Assembly (NCBI RefSeq): GCF_016616885.1
Contig: NZ_CP067102.1
Span: forward strand, 1,578,501-1,642,500
Source of the DNA: Bradyrhizobium diazoefficiens
GTDB lineage: Bacteria; Pseudomonadota; Alphaproteobacteria; Rhizobiales; Xanthobacteraceae
Length of the DNA stretch: 64,000 nucleotides
Direction of reading: 5' to 3'
Made by a program: the position numbers and the translations under genes. Below, piece after piece: positions 55,728 to 64,000 of the stretch. Within the stretch, counting starts at the first letter, position 1; every line of letters begins with the position of its first letter. A model generated the notes under the pieces. That model saw only the letters and a list, made by a program, of their open reading frames with translations, had not been told where the DNA came from and did not search any database.

Positions 55728-55997
55728 ATGGCACTGAACGAAAACGAGCTGATCGAACTTGAGCAAGTGATCACAGCCGCAGAAGGCCGCGCGAGCCCCT
55801 TTACCGAGCTCCGGCGCCGCTTTCCCCATCTCGCCCTGGTGCGATGCGATGCGTCGGATGTCACCGAGCCGCCCTTTCGCAGCTTTCCGCATTTTGACCT
55901 GCACTTGCTCGACCGGTCCGAACACTGTGTCCAGATCACAGCCGATCCGCTGCTGGCGATTGGCATTGTTCTGGCGGCGAGGGACCCTTCGGGGTGA
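55728..55997 (+). CDS. DUF6129-like small nif-linked protein
   Basis: 89 residues from the ATG at 55728 (AAAGG upstream): MALNENELIELEQVITAAEG, FTELRRRFPHLALVRCDASD, VTEPPFRSFPHFDLHLLDRS, then ITADPLLAIGIVLAARD. The ordered blocks match a small protein family found in nif clusters (DUF6129 as I recall it). Probably co-transcribed with the preceding gene (38-base gap). Function unknown. Confidence 0.6.
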   Translation: MALNENELIELEQVITAAEGRASPFTELRRRFPHLALVRCDASDVTEPPFRSFPHFDLHLLDRSEHCVQITADPLLAIGIVLAARDPSG

Positions 55998-56685
55998 CTG
56001 GGGTTGCATTCGCAGACGTTTACGTCCCTGTCGCAGGGTGCGGGCAAGGCGCATCACCGTTACCGCCGTGACGAGTTCCCGGACGCGGAAAGACCGCCGA
56101 CGGCGCGGTGGCGCTGCCGCTTTCGCACCGATGAGGGTTCGAGTTCATCATGGAGACGATGGGCTGGCGCGTCCATCAACATTGGCATGCGCGCGGCTAT
56201 CTATGAGAAGCCGCTGGAACCGGATCGTGGGCACGCGGTCCGCGAGCGGCCGTGTGGGGCCCCCTCAAGGTCTCTATCGCGGTCTCGCCGTCGATTGTCG
56301 TGAATAAAACGCATGCGAGCCGCCCGACAATCGGGCTCTCGATGACCGATCTGCGTCCGCGCATCGGTGGGTCCTCCAACAAAGCCCAGTCAGCACGAGA
56401 TAGAATTCCGGCCGATCGATCTCTCTGCGCGCGGGCGCCGGAAATGTCTCGGCCCCTAATTCCTGATGCAGCGTGAGGCTAAGACCAACCGGTCACGACA
56501 TCTTCATCAAGCGCGAACCCCGGTTTGAGGTCTATGTGCTCGAGTTTCGATGCTGATCGGAACATCGCCTTTGAAACTCGTGCCGAGAGGCTCGGCCGCA
56601 CTTGCATTTGACCTTCCATTGAGGCGGTTGCGTTTCGCGGATGAGTGGGTCGGAAGGAGACTTATGTCTCCGAAAATGTGAGCGC
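55998..56685. other. Stretch upstream of the nifH control region
   Basis: 690 bases. Plus-strand frames (to about 56307) are Arg/Ser-rich without start signals. Nothing supported. Confidence 0.35.
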
Positions 56686-56701
56686 TGTCAGATTGCTCAC
56701 A
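56686..56701 (+). promoter_or_regulatory. NifA upstream activating site 1 of nifH
   Basis: TGTCAGATTGCTCACA, an exact TGT-N10-ACA. Confidence 0.75.
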
Positions 56702-56714
56702 GCCGCGCAGCTGC

Positions 56715-56730
56715 TGTCAGGTTCGAAACA
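56715..56730 (+). promoter_or_regulatory. NifA upstream activating site 2 of nifH
   Basis: TGTCAGGTTCGAAACA, an exact TGT-N10-ACA, about 70-80 bases before the -24 element. Confidence 0.75.
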
Positions 56731-56797
56731 TCCAGCGCGGTGAGCGATCGCGAAGTTTGCAGTGCATCATCAGAAGCTTAAATAGGAGACCCAGCAT

Positions 56798-56813
56798 TGG
56801 CACGGCAGTTGCT
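56798..56813 (+). promoter_or_regulatory. RpoN promoter of nifH
   Basis: TGGCACGGCAGTTGCT is a perfect -24/-12 element. It is 164 bases before the ATG, giving a long leader of about 150 nt. Confidence 0.93.
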
Positions 56814-56845
56814 ACTGCGATGCAGCAACACTGAGTAAGGGCTGA

Positions 56846-57862
<1,017 letters not shown>

Positions 57863-57881
57863 AAGGGCGCAACGCCGCAGC

Positions 57882-57914
57882 CCGGCCCTCCCAATACCCA
57901 AAAAGGAGGGCCGG
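57882..57914. terminator. Strong hairpin after nifH
   Basis: CCGGCCCTCC (57882-57891) and GGAGGGCCGG (57905-57914) are perfect complements with a 13-base loop. No T-run follows, so it may stabilise the nifH transcript's 3' end or attenuate read-through into nifQ rather than terminate fully. Confidence 0.5.
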
Positions 57915-57969
57915 CAGTTGGGCGAAAGGGTGTCTCCCGCGTGCCGACACGGTGAGGCAGACTTGACCA

Positions 57970-58701
57970 ATGTGGAAAGGGTACCGGACGCCCATGTTCG
58001 AAGAGCAGTTCTATCCTGTCATGGTTGCCGAGAGGAATGATGGGAGCGGCCAGGGATGTAGGGGAATTGCGAGCTATCGTCTGCTGACCGGGATGCACCC
58101 CGCAGATGCGGACACAAGCAATGACAGCAGTTTCGACTGTCACGTGCTGGCGTCCATTCTGGCTGCCGGTGCGATGGAAGGTGGACTCCTCTTCGAGAAG
58201 GTCGGCCTGTCCAGCGATGAGCTGGCGGCGTTGCTCAAGCAACGCTTTCCATCGGTTCGGATCAAAGAGGAGGAGTTGCCGCGGGATTTCGAGCACGTCG
58301 ACAACGACGAGGTCACAATGGTACGTGATCTCTTGCTCGCGCAGCGATCGACGGAAGGGGACACCGGCCGTTGGCTGGCCGCGATGATCGCGCGCCGCGT
58401 CATGGAGCCGAATCATCTGTGGGCAGATCTCGGATTGCGCAATCGTGGTGAACTGTTGCGTCTCCTCAACCGCCATTTCGGGCCGCTCGCCAGGCGCAAC
58501 GTCAAAAACATGCGCTGGAAGCGCTTCTTTTATCGCAGGCTATGCGAGGACGAGGGCCTCATCTTGTGCACGACGCCGGTGTGCACAGACTGCAAGGACT
58601 TCAACCACTGCTTTGGCGATGAAAGCGGTGAGAGCCGCATGGCCGAGCGCCGGCGCGATGTTCTGTTGGCGCCGGCCGCTCCGATCGCGGGCGGCAGCTG
58701 A
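57970..58701 (+). CDS. nifQ: NifQ, molybdenum donor protein
   Basis: NifQ carries a Mo-Fe-S cluster and donates molybdenum to NifEN during FeMo-cofactor synthesis. 243 residues from 57970; an ATG at 57994 (MFEEQFYPVM) is possible. Features: FDCHVLASILAAGAMEGGLL, then PNHLWADLGLRNRGELLRLL, MRWKRFFYRRLCEDEG, and the C-terminal Cys motif CTTPVCTDCKDFNHC (C-x4-C-x2-C-x5-C). About 108 bases after nifH with a hairpin between and no separate RpoN element seen. Confidence 0.95.
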   Translation: MWKGYRTPMFEEQFYPVMVAERNDGSGQGCRGIASYRLLTGMHPADADTSNDSSFDCHVLASILAAGAMEGGLLFEKVGLSSDELAALLKQRFPSVRIKEEELPRDFEHVDNDEVTMVRDLLLAQRSTEGDTGRWLAAMIARRVMEPNHLWADLGLRNRGELLRLLNRHFGPLARRNVKNMRWKRFFYRRLCEDEGLILCTTPVCTDCKDFNHCFGDESGESRMAERRRDVLLAPAAPIAGGS

Positions 58702-59268
58702 CCCGTATTCCCGCCGGCCGACAGATGGTTCTTTGGCGCAACTGCTGGCCGACGGCCGCGCAGCTGGTCGAGGACGTGCAGGTGATGCAGCCAAATCTGG
58801 TGCAGCGGATTAGGCGCGAACCAGCGGGTCGCTCTTCTGCTCAAGGCCAGCTTGCGCCCAAGCCGCAAGCCCTGTGGTCTGAAGGGAACTTTGCCTTGCC
58901 GGCGCTGAGAAGGGATGTCGAGCGGCGATGTGTTCGGGCGAGACTGCCCAACGCCTGCGTCCCGGGCTCGGCAAGCCGGCGTCCATCACATTGTTGATCA
59001 TTCGCACAAGCGGTCCTGTTGCGTTTGGATGATGTCTGATGCCTGACGACGGTTTTCGACACCGATACCCACCCGCATCCGAAAATGTTGTCTACGGCGG
59101 TGGCGTTCTGCTTCTCATGACCGAAGCCAATCTCCTGATGCGATATGCCCGGGTTTGCGACCCGATGAACCCTAACGCCTCGATCTGATCGTCGATCTGC
59201 CTCGCAACCGAAGCTGATCCGGGACGCAGAATGGTGAGAGCTCAACTGGCGCGTCCGTATTGCGACAC
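58702..59268. other. Intergenic between nifQ and nifV
   Basis: About 570 bases. Open frames overlap on both strands without start signals; no gene recognised. The right end holds the nifV control region. Confidence 0.35.
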
Positions 59269-59284
59269 TGTCGCGCTGTCGACA
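59269..59284 (+). promoter_or_regulatory. NifA upstream activating site of nifV
   Basis: TGTCGCGCTGTCGACA, an exact TGT-N10-ACA, about 55-70 bases before the -24 element. Confidence 0.7.
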
Positions 59285-59337
59285 TCCCATCGATGGCAAA
59301 GATGAAGAATTGTCAATGGGTTCGGAAGCTGCGGGCG

Positions 59338-59353
59338 TGGCATGCGGTTTGCC
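59338..59353 (+). promoter_or_regulatory. RpoN promoter of nifV
   Basis: TGGCATGCGGTTTGCC, one base different from the iscA-operon element at 49550. It lies inside the longest nifV open frame, so the real start must be downstream. Confidence 0.85.
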
Positions 59354-59390
59354 AAAAGCAGTCCTGGCCAAGCACAATCAGGAGGCTTCG

Positions 59391-60581
59391 TTGATCGACG
59401 CCAAAACCATCGCTGCCAAGCCATCATGGCCCGAGGCGGTATGGAACCAGCGGACCGTGCTCAATGACACCACGCTGCGCGATGGCGAGCAGGCGCCTGG
59501 TGTTGCGTTCACCACAGCGGAAAAGGTGGCCATTGCGCGTGCGTTGGCCCGGGCCGGCATCACGGAGATCGAGGCCGGAACCCCCGCCATGGGCGATGAT
59601 GAGATCGCGGCGATCCGTGCCATTGTCGAGGAGGGTCTGCCGCTCACCCCTATTGCTTGGTGCCGCATGCGTGAGCCCGATATCGACGCGGCGATCGAGG
59701 CCAAGGTGTCGATGGTCAATGTTTCGATTCCGGCTTCGGACGTGCAGATCGCGGCCAAGCTTGGCGGGAATCGCGACCAGGCCTTGCAGCAGGTGAAGCG
59801 GGTGGTGGGTTACGCCCGCGGGCGAGGGCTTGATGTCGCCGTCGGAGGCGAGGACTCCTCCCGCGCCGATGTCGACTTTCTCATCAGTCTCATCGCGACT
59901 GCGAACGCCGCGGGCGCGCGGCGGTTTCGGATCGCCGATACGCTCAGCGTGCTCGACCCTGATTCGGCCTATGCGCTGATCGCGCGCCTGCGCGCCACCA
60001 GCGATCTCGAGCTCGAATTTCACGGTCATGACGATCTTGGGCTGGCGACCGCCAACACGCTCGCAGCCATCAGGGGCGGCGCGAGCCACGCTTCGGTCAC
60101 TGTCATCGGGTTAGGCGAACGGGCGGGCAATGCGCCGCTCGAGGAAGTTGCGGTCGCACTCAAACAGCTCTACGGGCGTGACACCGGCATCATTCTGCCG
60201 GAGCTCATAGAGGTCGCCGCGTTGGTCGCGACCGCGGCCACACGTGCGATTCCTCTCAACAAGGCGATCGTCGGGGAGCATGTGTTCACGCACGAATCCG
60301 GCATTCATGTCGATGGATTGTTAAAGGACGAACGCACCTATCAAGCGCTCGACCCGCATTTGCTTGGGCGCTCCAACCGGATCGTGATCGGCAAGCATTC
60401 CGGGCTCTCGGCCATCACCACGCTGCTCGCGGAATTGCAACTCGCCGCCACCACCGAGCAGAGCAGACGCATCCTGTCCCGCGTGCGAAAATACGCCATC
60501 GAGCACAAGCGGCTGGTCGCGCGCGAGACGGTGGCAGCGATCTGGCGCGATGTTTGCGAATGCTGTTCTGATCGCACGTGA
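59391..60581 (+). CDS. nifV: Homocitrate synthase NifV
   Basis: Condenses acetyl-CoA and 2-oxoglutarate to homocitrate, the organic ligand of FeMo-cofactor. 396 residues from the TTG at 59391, chosen because AGGAGG lies just upstream and the RpoN promoter (59338-59353) overlaps the longer frame from 59310. DRE-TIM motifs: [14 protein letters not shown], the [14 protein letters not shown] metal-ligand region, [14 protein letters not shown], and [15 protein letters not shown] with the catalytic-domain His. Most rhizobia lack nifV and receive homocitrate from the plant; its presence suggests capacity for fixation outside nodules or in hosts that do not supply it. Confidence 0.94.
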   Translation: MIDAKTIAAKPSWPEAVWNQRTVLNDTTLRDGEQAPGVAFTTAEKVAIARALARAGITEIEAGTPAMGDDEIAAIRAIVEEGLPLTPIAWCRMREPDIDAAIEAKVSMVNVSIPASDVQIAAKLGGNRDQALQQVKRVVGYARGRGLDVAVGGEDSSRADVDFLISLIATANAAGARRFRIADTLSVLDPDSAYALIARLRATSDLELEFHGHDDLGLATANTLAAIRGGASHASVTVIGLGERAGNAPLEEVAVALKQLYGRDTGIILPELIEVAALVATAATRAIPLNKAIVGEHVFTHESGIHVDGLLKDERTYQALDPHLLGRSNRIVIGKHSGLSAITTLLAELQLAATTEQSRRILSRVRKYAIEHKRLVARETVAAIWRDVCECCSDRT

Positions 60582-60760
60582 GTGAGTTCTCGCGTTTCAC
60601 CTGGCCCGCCACCAAATCAATCGGAGCGCGGCCCAAGCTCTCGCAGATCGCGTTGAAGTCCGAGGACATGGGCTGTGTGGCCATCTCCAGCAGGGCCCAC
60701 GTGAAACGGCTTTTTCCGCGAACTCACCAGGCGCTGCCGGATATCGACCCAGACTGCTAG
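60578..60760 (+). CDS. Small ORF overlapping the nifV stop
   Basis: 60 residues from a GTG that overlaps the nifV stop (GTGA), reading [20 protein letters not shown] and ending PDIDPDC. The overlap would allow coupling, and it ends 21 bases before nifW. No family recognised; could equally be chance. Confidence 0.25.
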   Translation: MSEFSRFTWPATKSIGARPKLSQIALKSEDMGCVAISSRAHVKRLFPRTHQALPDIDPDC

Positions 60761-60781
60761 GCCAATCCAGGGACAGTTTCG

Positions 60782-61123
60782 ATGAGCAATACACACCAGA
60801 GGGCCGGCATCCTCGATCGGCTCAACAAGGCCTCCTCGGCTGAGGAGATATTTGCGCTGCTTGGCGTCGACTACGATCCTAAGGTCGTCAATGTCGCGCG
60901 CCTGCATATCCTAAAGCGCATGGGGCAACATCTCGCCAAGGAGCAATTCGCCGGTGCCGCGGAAGCGGAGATCGCTGCGCGCTGCAAGGCAATGCTGGAG
61001 CAGGCCTATGCCGATTTCGTGGCGTCTTCGCCAATCGACCAGCGGGTCTTCAAAGTCCTGAAGGATGCGGTCGCGGAACCCAAAAAGCCGGCCGCCTTCG
61101 TGCCGCTCAGTACGTTGAAATAG
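60782..61123 (+). CDS. nifW: NifW
   Basis: 113 residues: ILDRLNKASSAEEIFALLGV, DYDPKVVNVARLHILKRMGQ, HLAKEQFAGAAEAEIAARCK and KVLKDAVAEPKKPAAFVPLS. These match NifW (nitrogenase stabilising/protective protein), implicated in protecting or maturing the MoFe protein. No RpoN element directly upstream, so it is probably read from the nifV promoter. Confidence 0.95.
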   Translation: MSNTHQRAGILDRLNKASSAEEIFALLGVDYDPKVVNVARLHILKRMGQHLAKEQFAGAAEAEIAARCKAMLEQAYADFVASSPIDQRVFKVLKDAVAEPKKPAAFVPLSTLK

Positions 61124-61226
61124 CGTTCTCTTAAATGCCGTCTGCCGCAGAGCAAATAGCGGCGGCGTGCCTCGGCGCGCGCCTCTTCGTTCGGTCGAGT
61201 CTGTGGAGCGACGCGGGAGACGGCCC

Positions 61227-61242
61227 TGTCGCGTTTCCGACG
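61227..61242 (+). promoter_or_regulatory. Imperfect NifA site upstream of the fix promoter
   Basis: TGTCGCGTTTCCGACG matches TGT-N10-ACA except for the last base. Confidence 0.3.
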
Positions 61243-61337
61243 TATGTCGCCGCGCCCTGTTGCCCCGATGCCAAGAACAACTTTAGCAACTGCGCCCAAT
61301 TCATTCCTTTGGTGCATGACCTCGCGGTGTTCTCAGT

Positions 61338-61353
61338 TGGTATGACACTTGCT
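61338..61353 (+). promoter_or_regulatory. RpoN promoter upstream of the fixA relic and fixBC
   Basis: TGGTATGACACTTGCT keeps GG and GC at 10-base spacing and the TTGCT block. It lies 51 bases before the start codon of the decayed fixA. Nothing else nearby looks like a fixB promoter, so fixBC are probably still driven from here. Confidence 0.65.
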
Positions 61354-61403
61354 GCTCTGCACCTAAGTCCGCTCAACGAATCGAGCTTGTCCTGGAGAAA
61401 CGC

Positions 61404-61880
61404 ATGCATAGCGTCGTCTGCATCAAACAGGTCCCCGCCGCGCCAGCGAAGATCCGCGCGCGGTTCCTGTCAAACACGATTGTGCAGCGGGGTGTACCGA
61501 CCAACCGTTGCGAAGCCGTAGCCCCCGAGGCGCCCCCCAGTTCAGTGACTAGCCACCCCGTGAGATTACCGTGCACGCTATGGGACCGTATTCAGCCGAG
61601 TACTCACCGCGGGAGCGGCACACCTTGGGTGCCGAAGGTGCGGTGCTGCTCACCGAGCGCTTCGTTATCGGCGCTACGACGCCATCCACGACGCACGCAC
61701 GCGCGGCCGCGATCCGAAAGATCAGGTAAGTGTCTGCTTGGCTCGCTGTCGTCTTCTTCGGCAAGTCGGCCATCGACGGTAACATTGACGGCGCCTGGAT
61801 CGCCAAGTAGCCCTGTTTGCTGCAGCTCAATCACCTCGCCACAACCGTCGGCCTCGATCTCCGCGTCCGCAGCTTCTGAC
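61404..61880 (+). pseudogene. fixA: fixA relic
   Basis: A GGAG ribosome site and MHSVVCIKQVPAAPAKIRA, then FLSNTIVQRGVPT, reproduce the FixA N terminus. About 60 scrambled bases follow (61500-61560). Then, two frames away, EITVHAMGPYSAEYSPRERH, TLGAEGAVLLTERFVIGATT and HARAAAIRKI align with the FixA EVTVLTMGP...GADRAVLLTDR...AIRKI region, ending at a stop (61727). A last piece, [20 protein letters not shown] (near 61752-61810), corresponds to the FixA IDGDTAQVGPGIA region. The C-terminal half is missing. fixA normally encodes the small electron-transfer-flavoprotein subunit partnering FixB; a functional copy must be elsewhere. Confidence 0.85.
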
Positions 61881-62046
61881 GCGGAGCGTCGAAGGTACGA
61901 TGCCCGGAGAAAAAGGCCGCGGGTGTGAGACGTCGAGCAAATGGCGAAGGGCGCTCATCACTTATCAAAGCCATGTTCAATCGACAGTCCAAGGCAGAAC
62001 CCGATTAGTCGCGCAGGCGCATCGATCGGAAGGAGAATGCAAAGTT

Positions 62047-63156
62047 ATGAGCAACGTCATCAAGGCTCCCACATCAGCCGCAGCGGGCCGCGCAGCAACG
62101 AAGAAGCAGTTGCCGGATCGGTTCAAAGGCTACAAACATGTCTGGGTCTTCGTCGAGCAGGAGCGCGGACAAGTGCATCCCGTCTCCTGGGAGCTGATGG
62201 GGGCGGGCCGCAAACTCGCCGACAGGCTCAAGGTTAAGCTCGCGGCTATTGTCGTCGGCCCTGAGGGCGAGGCCACACGCAACGCCGCGCTCGAAGCCTT
62301 CTGTTACGGCGCCGATTTGACTTATCTCGTGGCCGACAATGTGCTCTCGGATTATCGTAACGAGTCCTACACCAAGGCGCTGTCCGAGCTCGTGGAGATC
62401 TACAAGCCCGAGATCTTGCTGTTAGGAGCAACAACGCTCGGCCGCGATCTTGCGGGCTCGGTCGCCACCACACTGCTGACTGGTCTTACCGCCGACTGCA
62501 CCGAACTCGACGTCGATGCGGATGGCTCGCTTGCGGCGACCCGTCCGACCTTTGGCGGCTCGCTGCTCTGCACGATCTACACGTTGAATTACCGGCCACA
62601 GATGGCAACCGTCCGCCCGCGCGTGATGCCGATGCCGGAGCGTGTCGCGCGCGATCCCGGCCGCATCATCGTCCATCCGCTCGGCCTGGTGGAAGACGAT
62701 ATCGTGACCAAGGTTCTGTCGTTCATCCCCGACCGTGATTCGGCCAAATCCAATCTTGCGTACGCCGACGTCGTGGTCGCCGGTGGGCTTGGGCTCGGTT
62801 CTCAAGAAAACTTTCAGCTTGTGCGGCAGCTGGCCGGCGTGCTCGGTGCCGAGTATGGCTGTTCCCGGCCCCTCGTGCAAAAGGGATGGGTCACCTATGA
62901 CCGACAGATCGGCCAGACGGGCAAGACGATCAGGCCAAAGCTCTATATCGCCGCGGGCGTGTCCGGCGCGATCCAGCATCGGGTCGGCGTCGAGGGCGCC
63001 GATCTGATCGTCGCCATCAATACCGACAAGAACGCGCCGATCTTCGACTTTGCCCATATCGCCATCGTCAGCGACGCCATGCACCTGTTGCCGGCGCTGA
63101 CGGACGCGTTTCGGGCGCGGCTCTCGCCACATTCGCGCGACCGGATCGCGAGCTAA
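62047..63156 (+). CDS. fixB: FixB, electron transfer flavoprotein alpha subunit
   Basis: 369 residues from the ATG at 62047 (GGAGAA at 62030-62035). Forms with FixA the flavoprotein that passes electrons via FixC and FixX toward nitrogenase. Features: [20 protein letters not shown], the [20 protein letters not shown] motif of ETF-alpha, [20 protein letters not shown], and the C-terminal FAD-binding stretch [20 protein letters not shown], then [20 protein letters not shown]. The open frame extends upstream to 61900 within the fixA relic; that part is not FixB. It is followed by fixC after 11 bases. Confidence 0.96.
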   Translation: MSNVIKAPTSAAAGRAATKKQLPDRFKGYKHVWVFVEQERGQVHPVSWELMGAGRKLADRLKVKLAAIVVGPEGEATRNAALEAFCYGADLTYLVADNVLSDYRNESYTKALSELVEIYKPEILLLGATTLGRDLAGSVATTLLTGLTADCTELDVDADGSLAATRPTFGGSLLCTIYTLNYRPQMATVRPRVMPMPERVARDPGRIIVHPLGLVEDDIVTKVLSFIPDRDSAKSNLAYADVVVAGGLGLGSQENFQLVRQLAGVLGAEYGCSRPLVQKGWVTYDRQIGQTGKTIRPKLYIAAGVSGAIQHRVGVEGADLIVAINTDKNAPIFDFAHIAIVSDAMHLLPALTDAFRARLSPHSRDRIAS

Positions 63157-63167
63157 AGGAGACTATC

Positions 63168-64000
63168 ATGATCGAGGAAAGGTTCGATGCAATCGTTGTC
63201 GGCGCCGGCATGGCGGGCAATGCGGCGGCACTGACCATGGCCAGGAAAGGCATGAAGGTGCTGCAGCTCGAGCGCGGCGAATATGCCGGATCGAAGAACG
63301 TTCAGGGCGCAATACTTTATGCCGACATGTTGGAAAAGCTGATCCCGGAGTTCCGGGAGGACGCACCGCTTGAGCGACATCTGGTCGAACAACGGTTCTG
63401 GATCATGGATGATCGCTCCCATGTTGGGCTGCATTACCGCTCGGAGGATTTCAATGAGGAGCGGGCTAACCGGTACACGATTATCCGGGCCCAGTTCGAT
63501 AGCTGGTTCTCCTCAAAAGTGCGCGAGGCAGGCGCGACCGTGCTGTGCGAGACCACCGTCACCGATCTTGCGCAGGATGCCTATGGCAGAGTCATCGGTG
63601 TTCGTACAGATCGCCAGGACGGCGAGATCCACGCAGATGTCGTGGTGCTGGCCGAGGGCGTGAACGGCCTGCTCGGCACGCGTGCGCGCCTGCGAGACCG
63701 CCCCAAACCTAACAAGGTGGCCCTCGCGGTAAAGGAAATGCACTTTTTGCCGCGCGAGACCATCGAAGCGCGTTTCAATCTGAGCGGCGACGAAGGCGTT
63801 GTGATCGAAGCTGCGGGTACCATTTCCGGCGGTATGACGGGGATGGGCTTCATCTACGCCAATAAGGAATGCATTTCGCTCGGGATCGGGTGTCTTGTCG
63901 CAGACTTCCAACGCACCGGACGGACACCCTACGAGCTGCTCGACCACTTCAAGCGCCACCCGTCGGTCGCGCCCCTGATCGAGGGGTCGGAGGTCAAGGA
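63168..64000 (+). CDS. fixC: FixC, flavoprotein (ETF:quinone oxidoreductase-like), partial
   Basis: 277 complete codons to the window end; AAGGAG precedes the ATG at 63168. The N-terminal FAD-binding motif is [20 protein letters not shown], followed by [20 protein letters not shown], the ETF-QO/FixC block with the SKNVQGG-type loop, and a second dinucleotide-fold region [10 protein letters not shown]. FixC takes electrons from FixAB to quinone and, with FixX, to the low-potential ferredoxin for nitrogenase. The 3' end is outside the window. Confidence 0.96.
   Translation, partial: MIEERFDAIVVGAGMAGNAAALTMARKGMKVLQLERGEYAGSKNVQGAILYADMLEKLIPEFREDAPLERHLVEQRFWIMDDRSHVGLHYRSEDFNEERANRYTIIRAQFDSWFSSKVREAGATVLCETTVTDLAQDAYGRVIGVRTDRQDGEIHADVVVLAEGVNGLLGTRARLRDRPKPNKVALAVKEMHFLPRETIEARFNLSGDEGVVIEAAGTISGGMTGMGFIYANKECISLGIGCLVADFQRTGRTPYELLDHFKRHPSVAPLIEGSEVK

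Overview
The window reads as part of the symbiosis island of a Bradyrhizobium-type root-nodule bacterium. The evidence is the gene order nifDKENX, nifS/nifB, nifH-nifQ and nifW-fixBC, RpoN (-24/-12) promoters with NifA-type TGT-N10-ACA upstream sites, two nod boxes, a nodPQ-type sulfate-activation pair, a bio/pan vitamin cluster, and long stretches of decayed genes between intact blocks. The species assignment is inferred from family recognition, not from a search.

Layout. 1-2.1 kb: the edge of a Dabb-domain gene, two small Cys-rich proteins and an NTF2-like protein. 2.3-10.3 kb: a biotin/pantothenate cluster (bioR-like GntR regulator divergent from bioB-panD-bioF-bioD-bioA-panB-panC). Palindromic BioR-type operators lie between the regulator and bioB, and a mosaic scar (relic bioA start, PilZ-like ORF, relic bioD end) lies between bioD and bioA. 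10.5-18.5 kb: an HBM-type chemoreceptor, several very small proteins, a NodB-fold deacetylase, and a decaying MocR/PaiB/LysE module. 19.4-22.3 kb: nodQ/cysNC and nodP/cysD on the minus strand. 22.6-27.6 kb: two plus-oriented nod boxes. One heads a short unit ending at a strong terminator; the other heads a 210-residue unknown protein and a PAS chemoreceptor. An orphan OmpR-type regulator with Glu in place of the phospho-Asp follows. 28.9-29.7 kb: an RTX protein divergent from nifD.

30.2-37.9 kb: nifDKENX, the DUF269 and DUF683 genes and a nif-specific ferredoxin, behind one RpoN promoter with two NifA sites. 38.4-48.1 kb: an accessory stretch (OprB porin, TauD-like dioxygenase, ABC exporter, HemN-like radical SAM protein, YqeB-type molybdoenzyme accessory protein) with about 3.5 kb of degenerate DNA. 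48.7-56.0 kb: an unknown gene with a possible minus-strand RpoN promoter, then iscA-like, nifU C-domain, nifS, nifT, a SIR2-like gene, nifB, ferredoxin, nifZ and two small nif-linked genes. 56.7-64 kb: nifH, nifQ, nifV and nifW, then an RpoN promoter followed by a decayed fixA and intact fixB and fixC (cut by the window end).

Functionally, NifB, NifEN, NifX, NifV, NifQ and NifS serve FeMo-cofactor and Fe-S supply, NifHDK is the enzyme, and FixBC with ferredoxins supply electrons. The biotin and pantothenate genes plausibly support growth in the host. The least explained parts are the two nod-box units, the fixA relic in front of fixBC, the bioD/bioA mosaic scar and the unknown gene beside the iscA-nifS operon.
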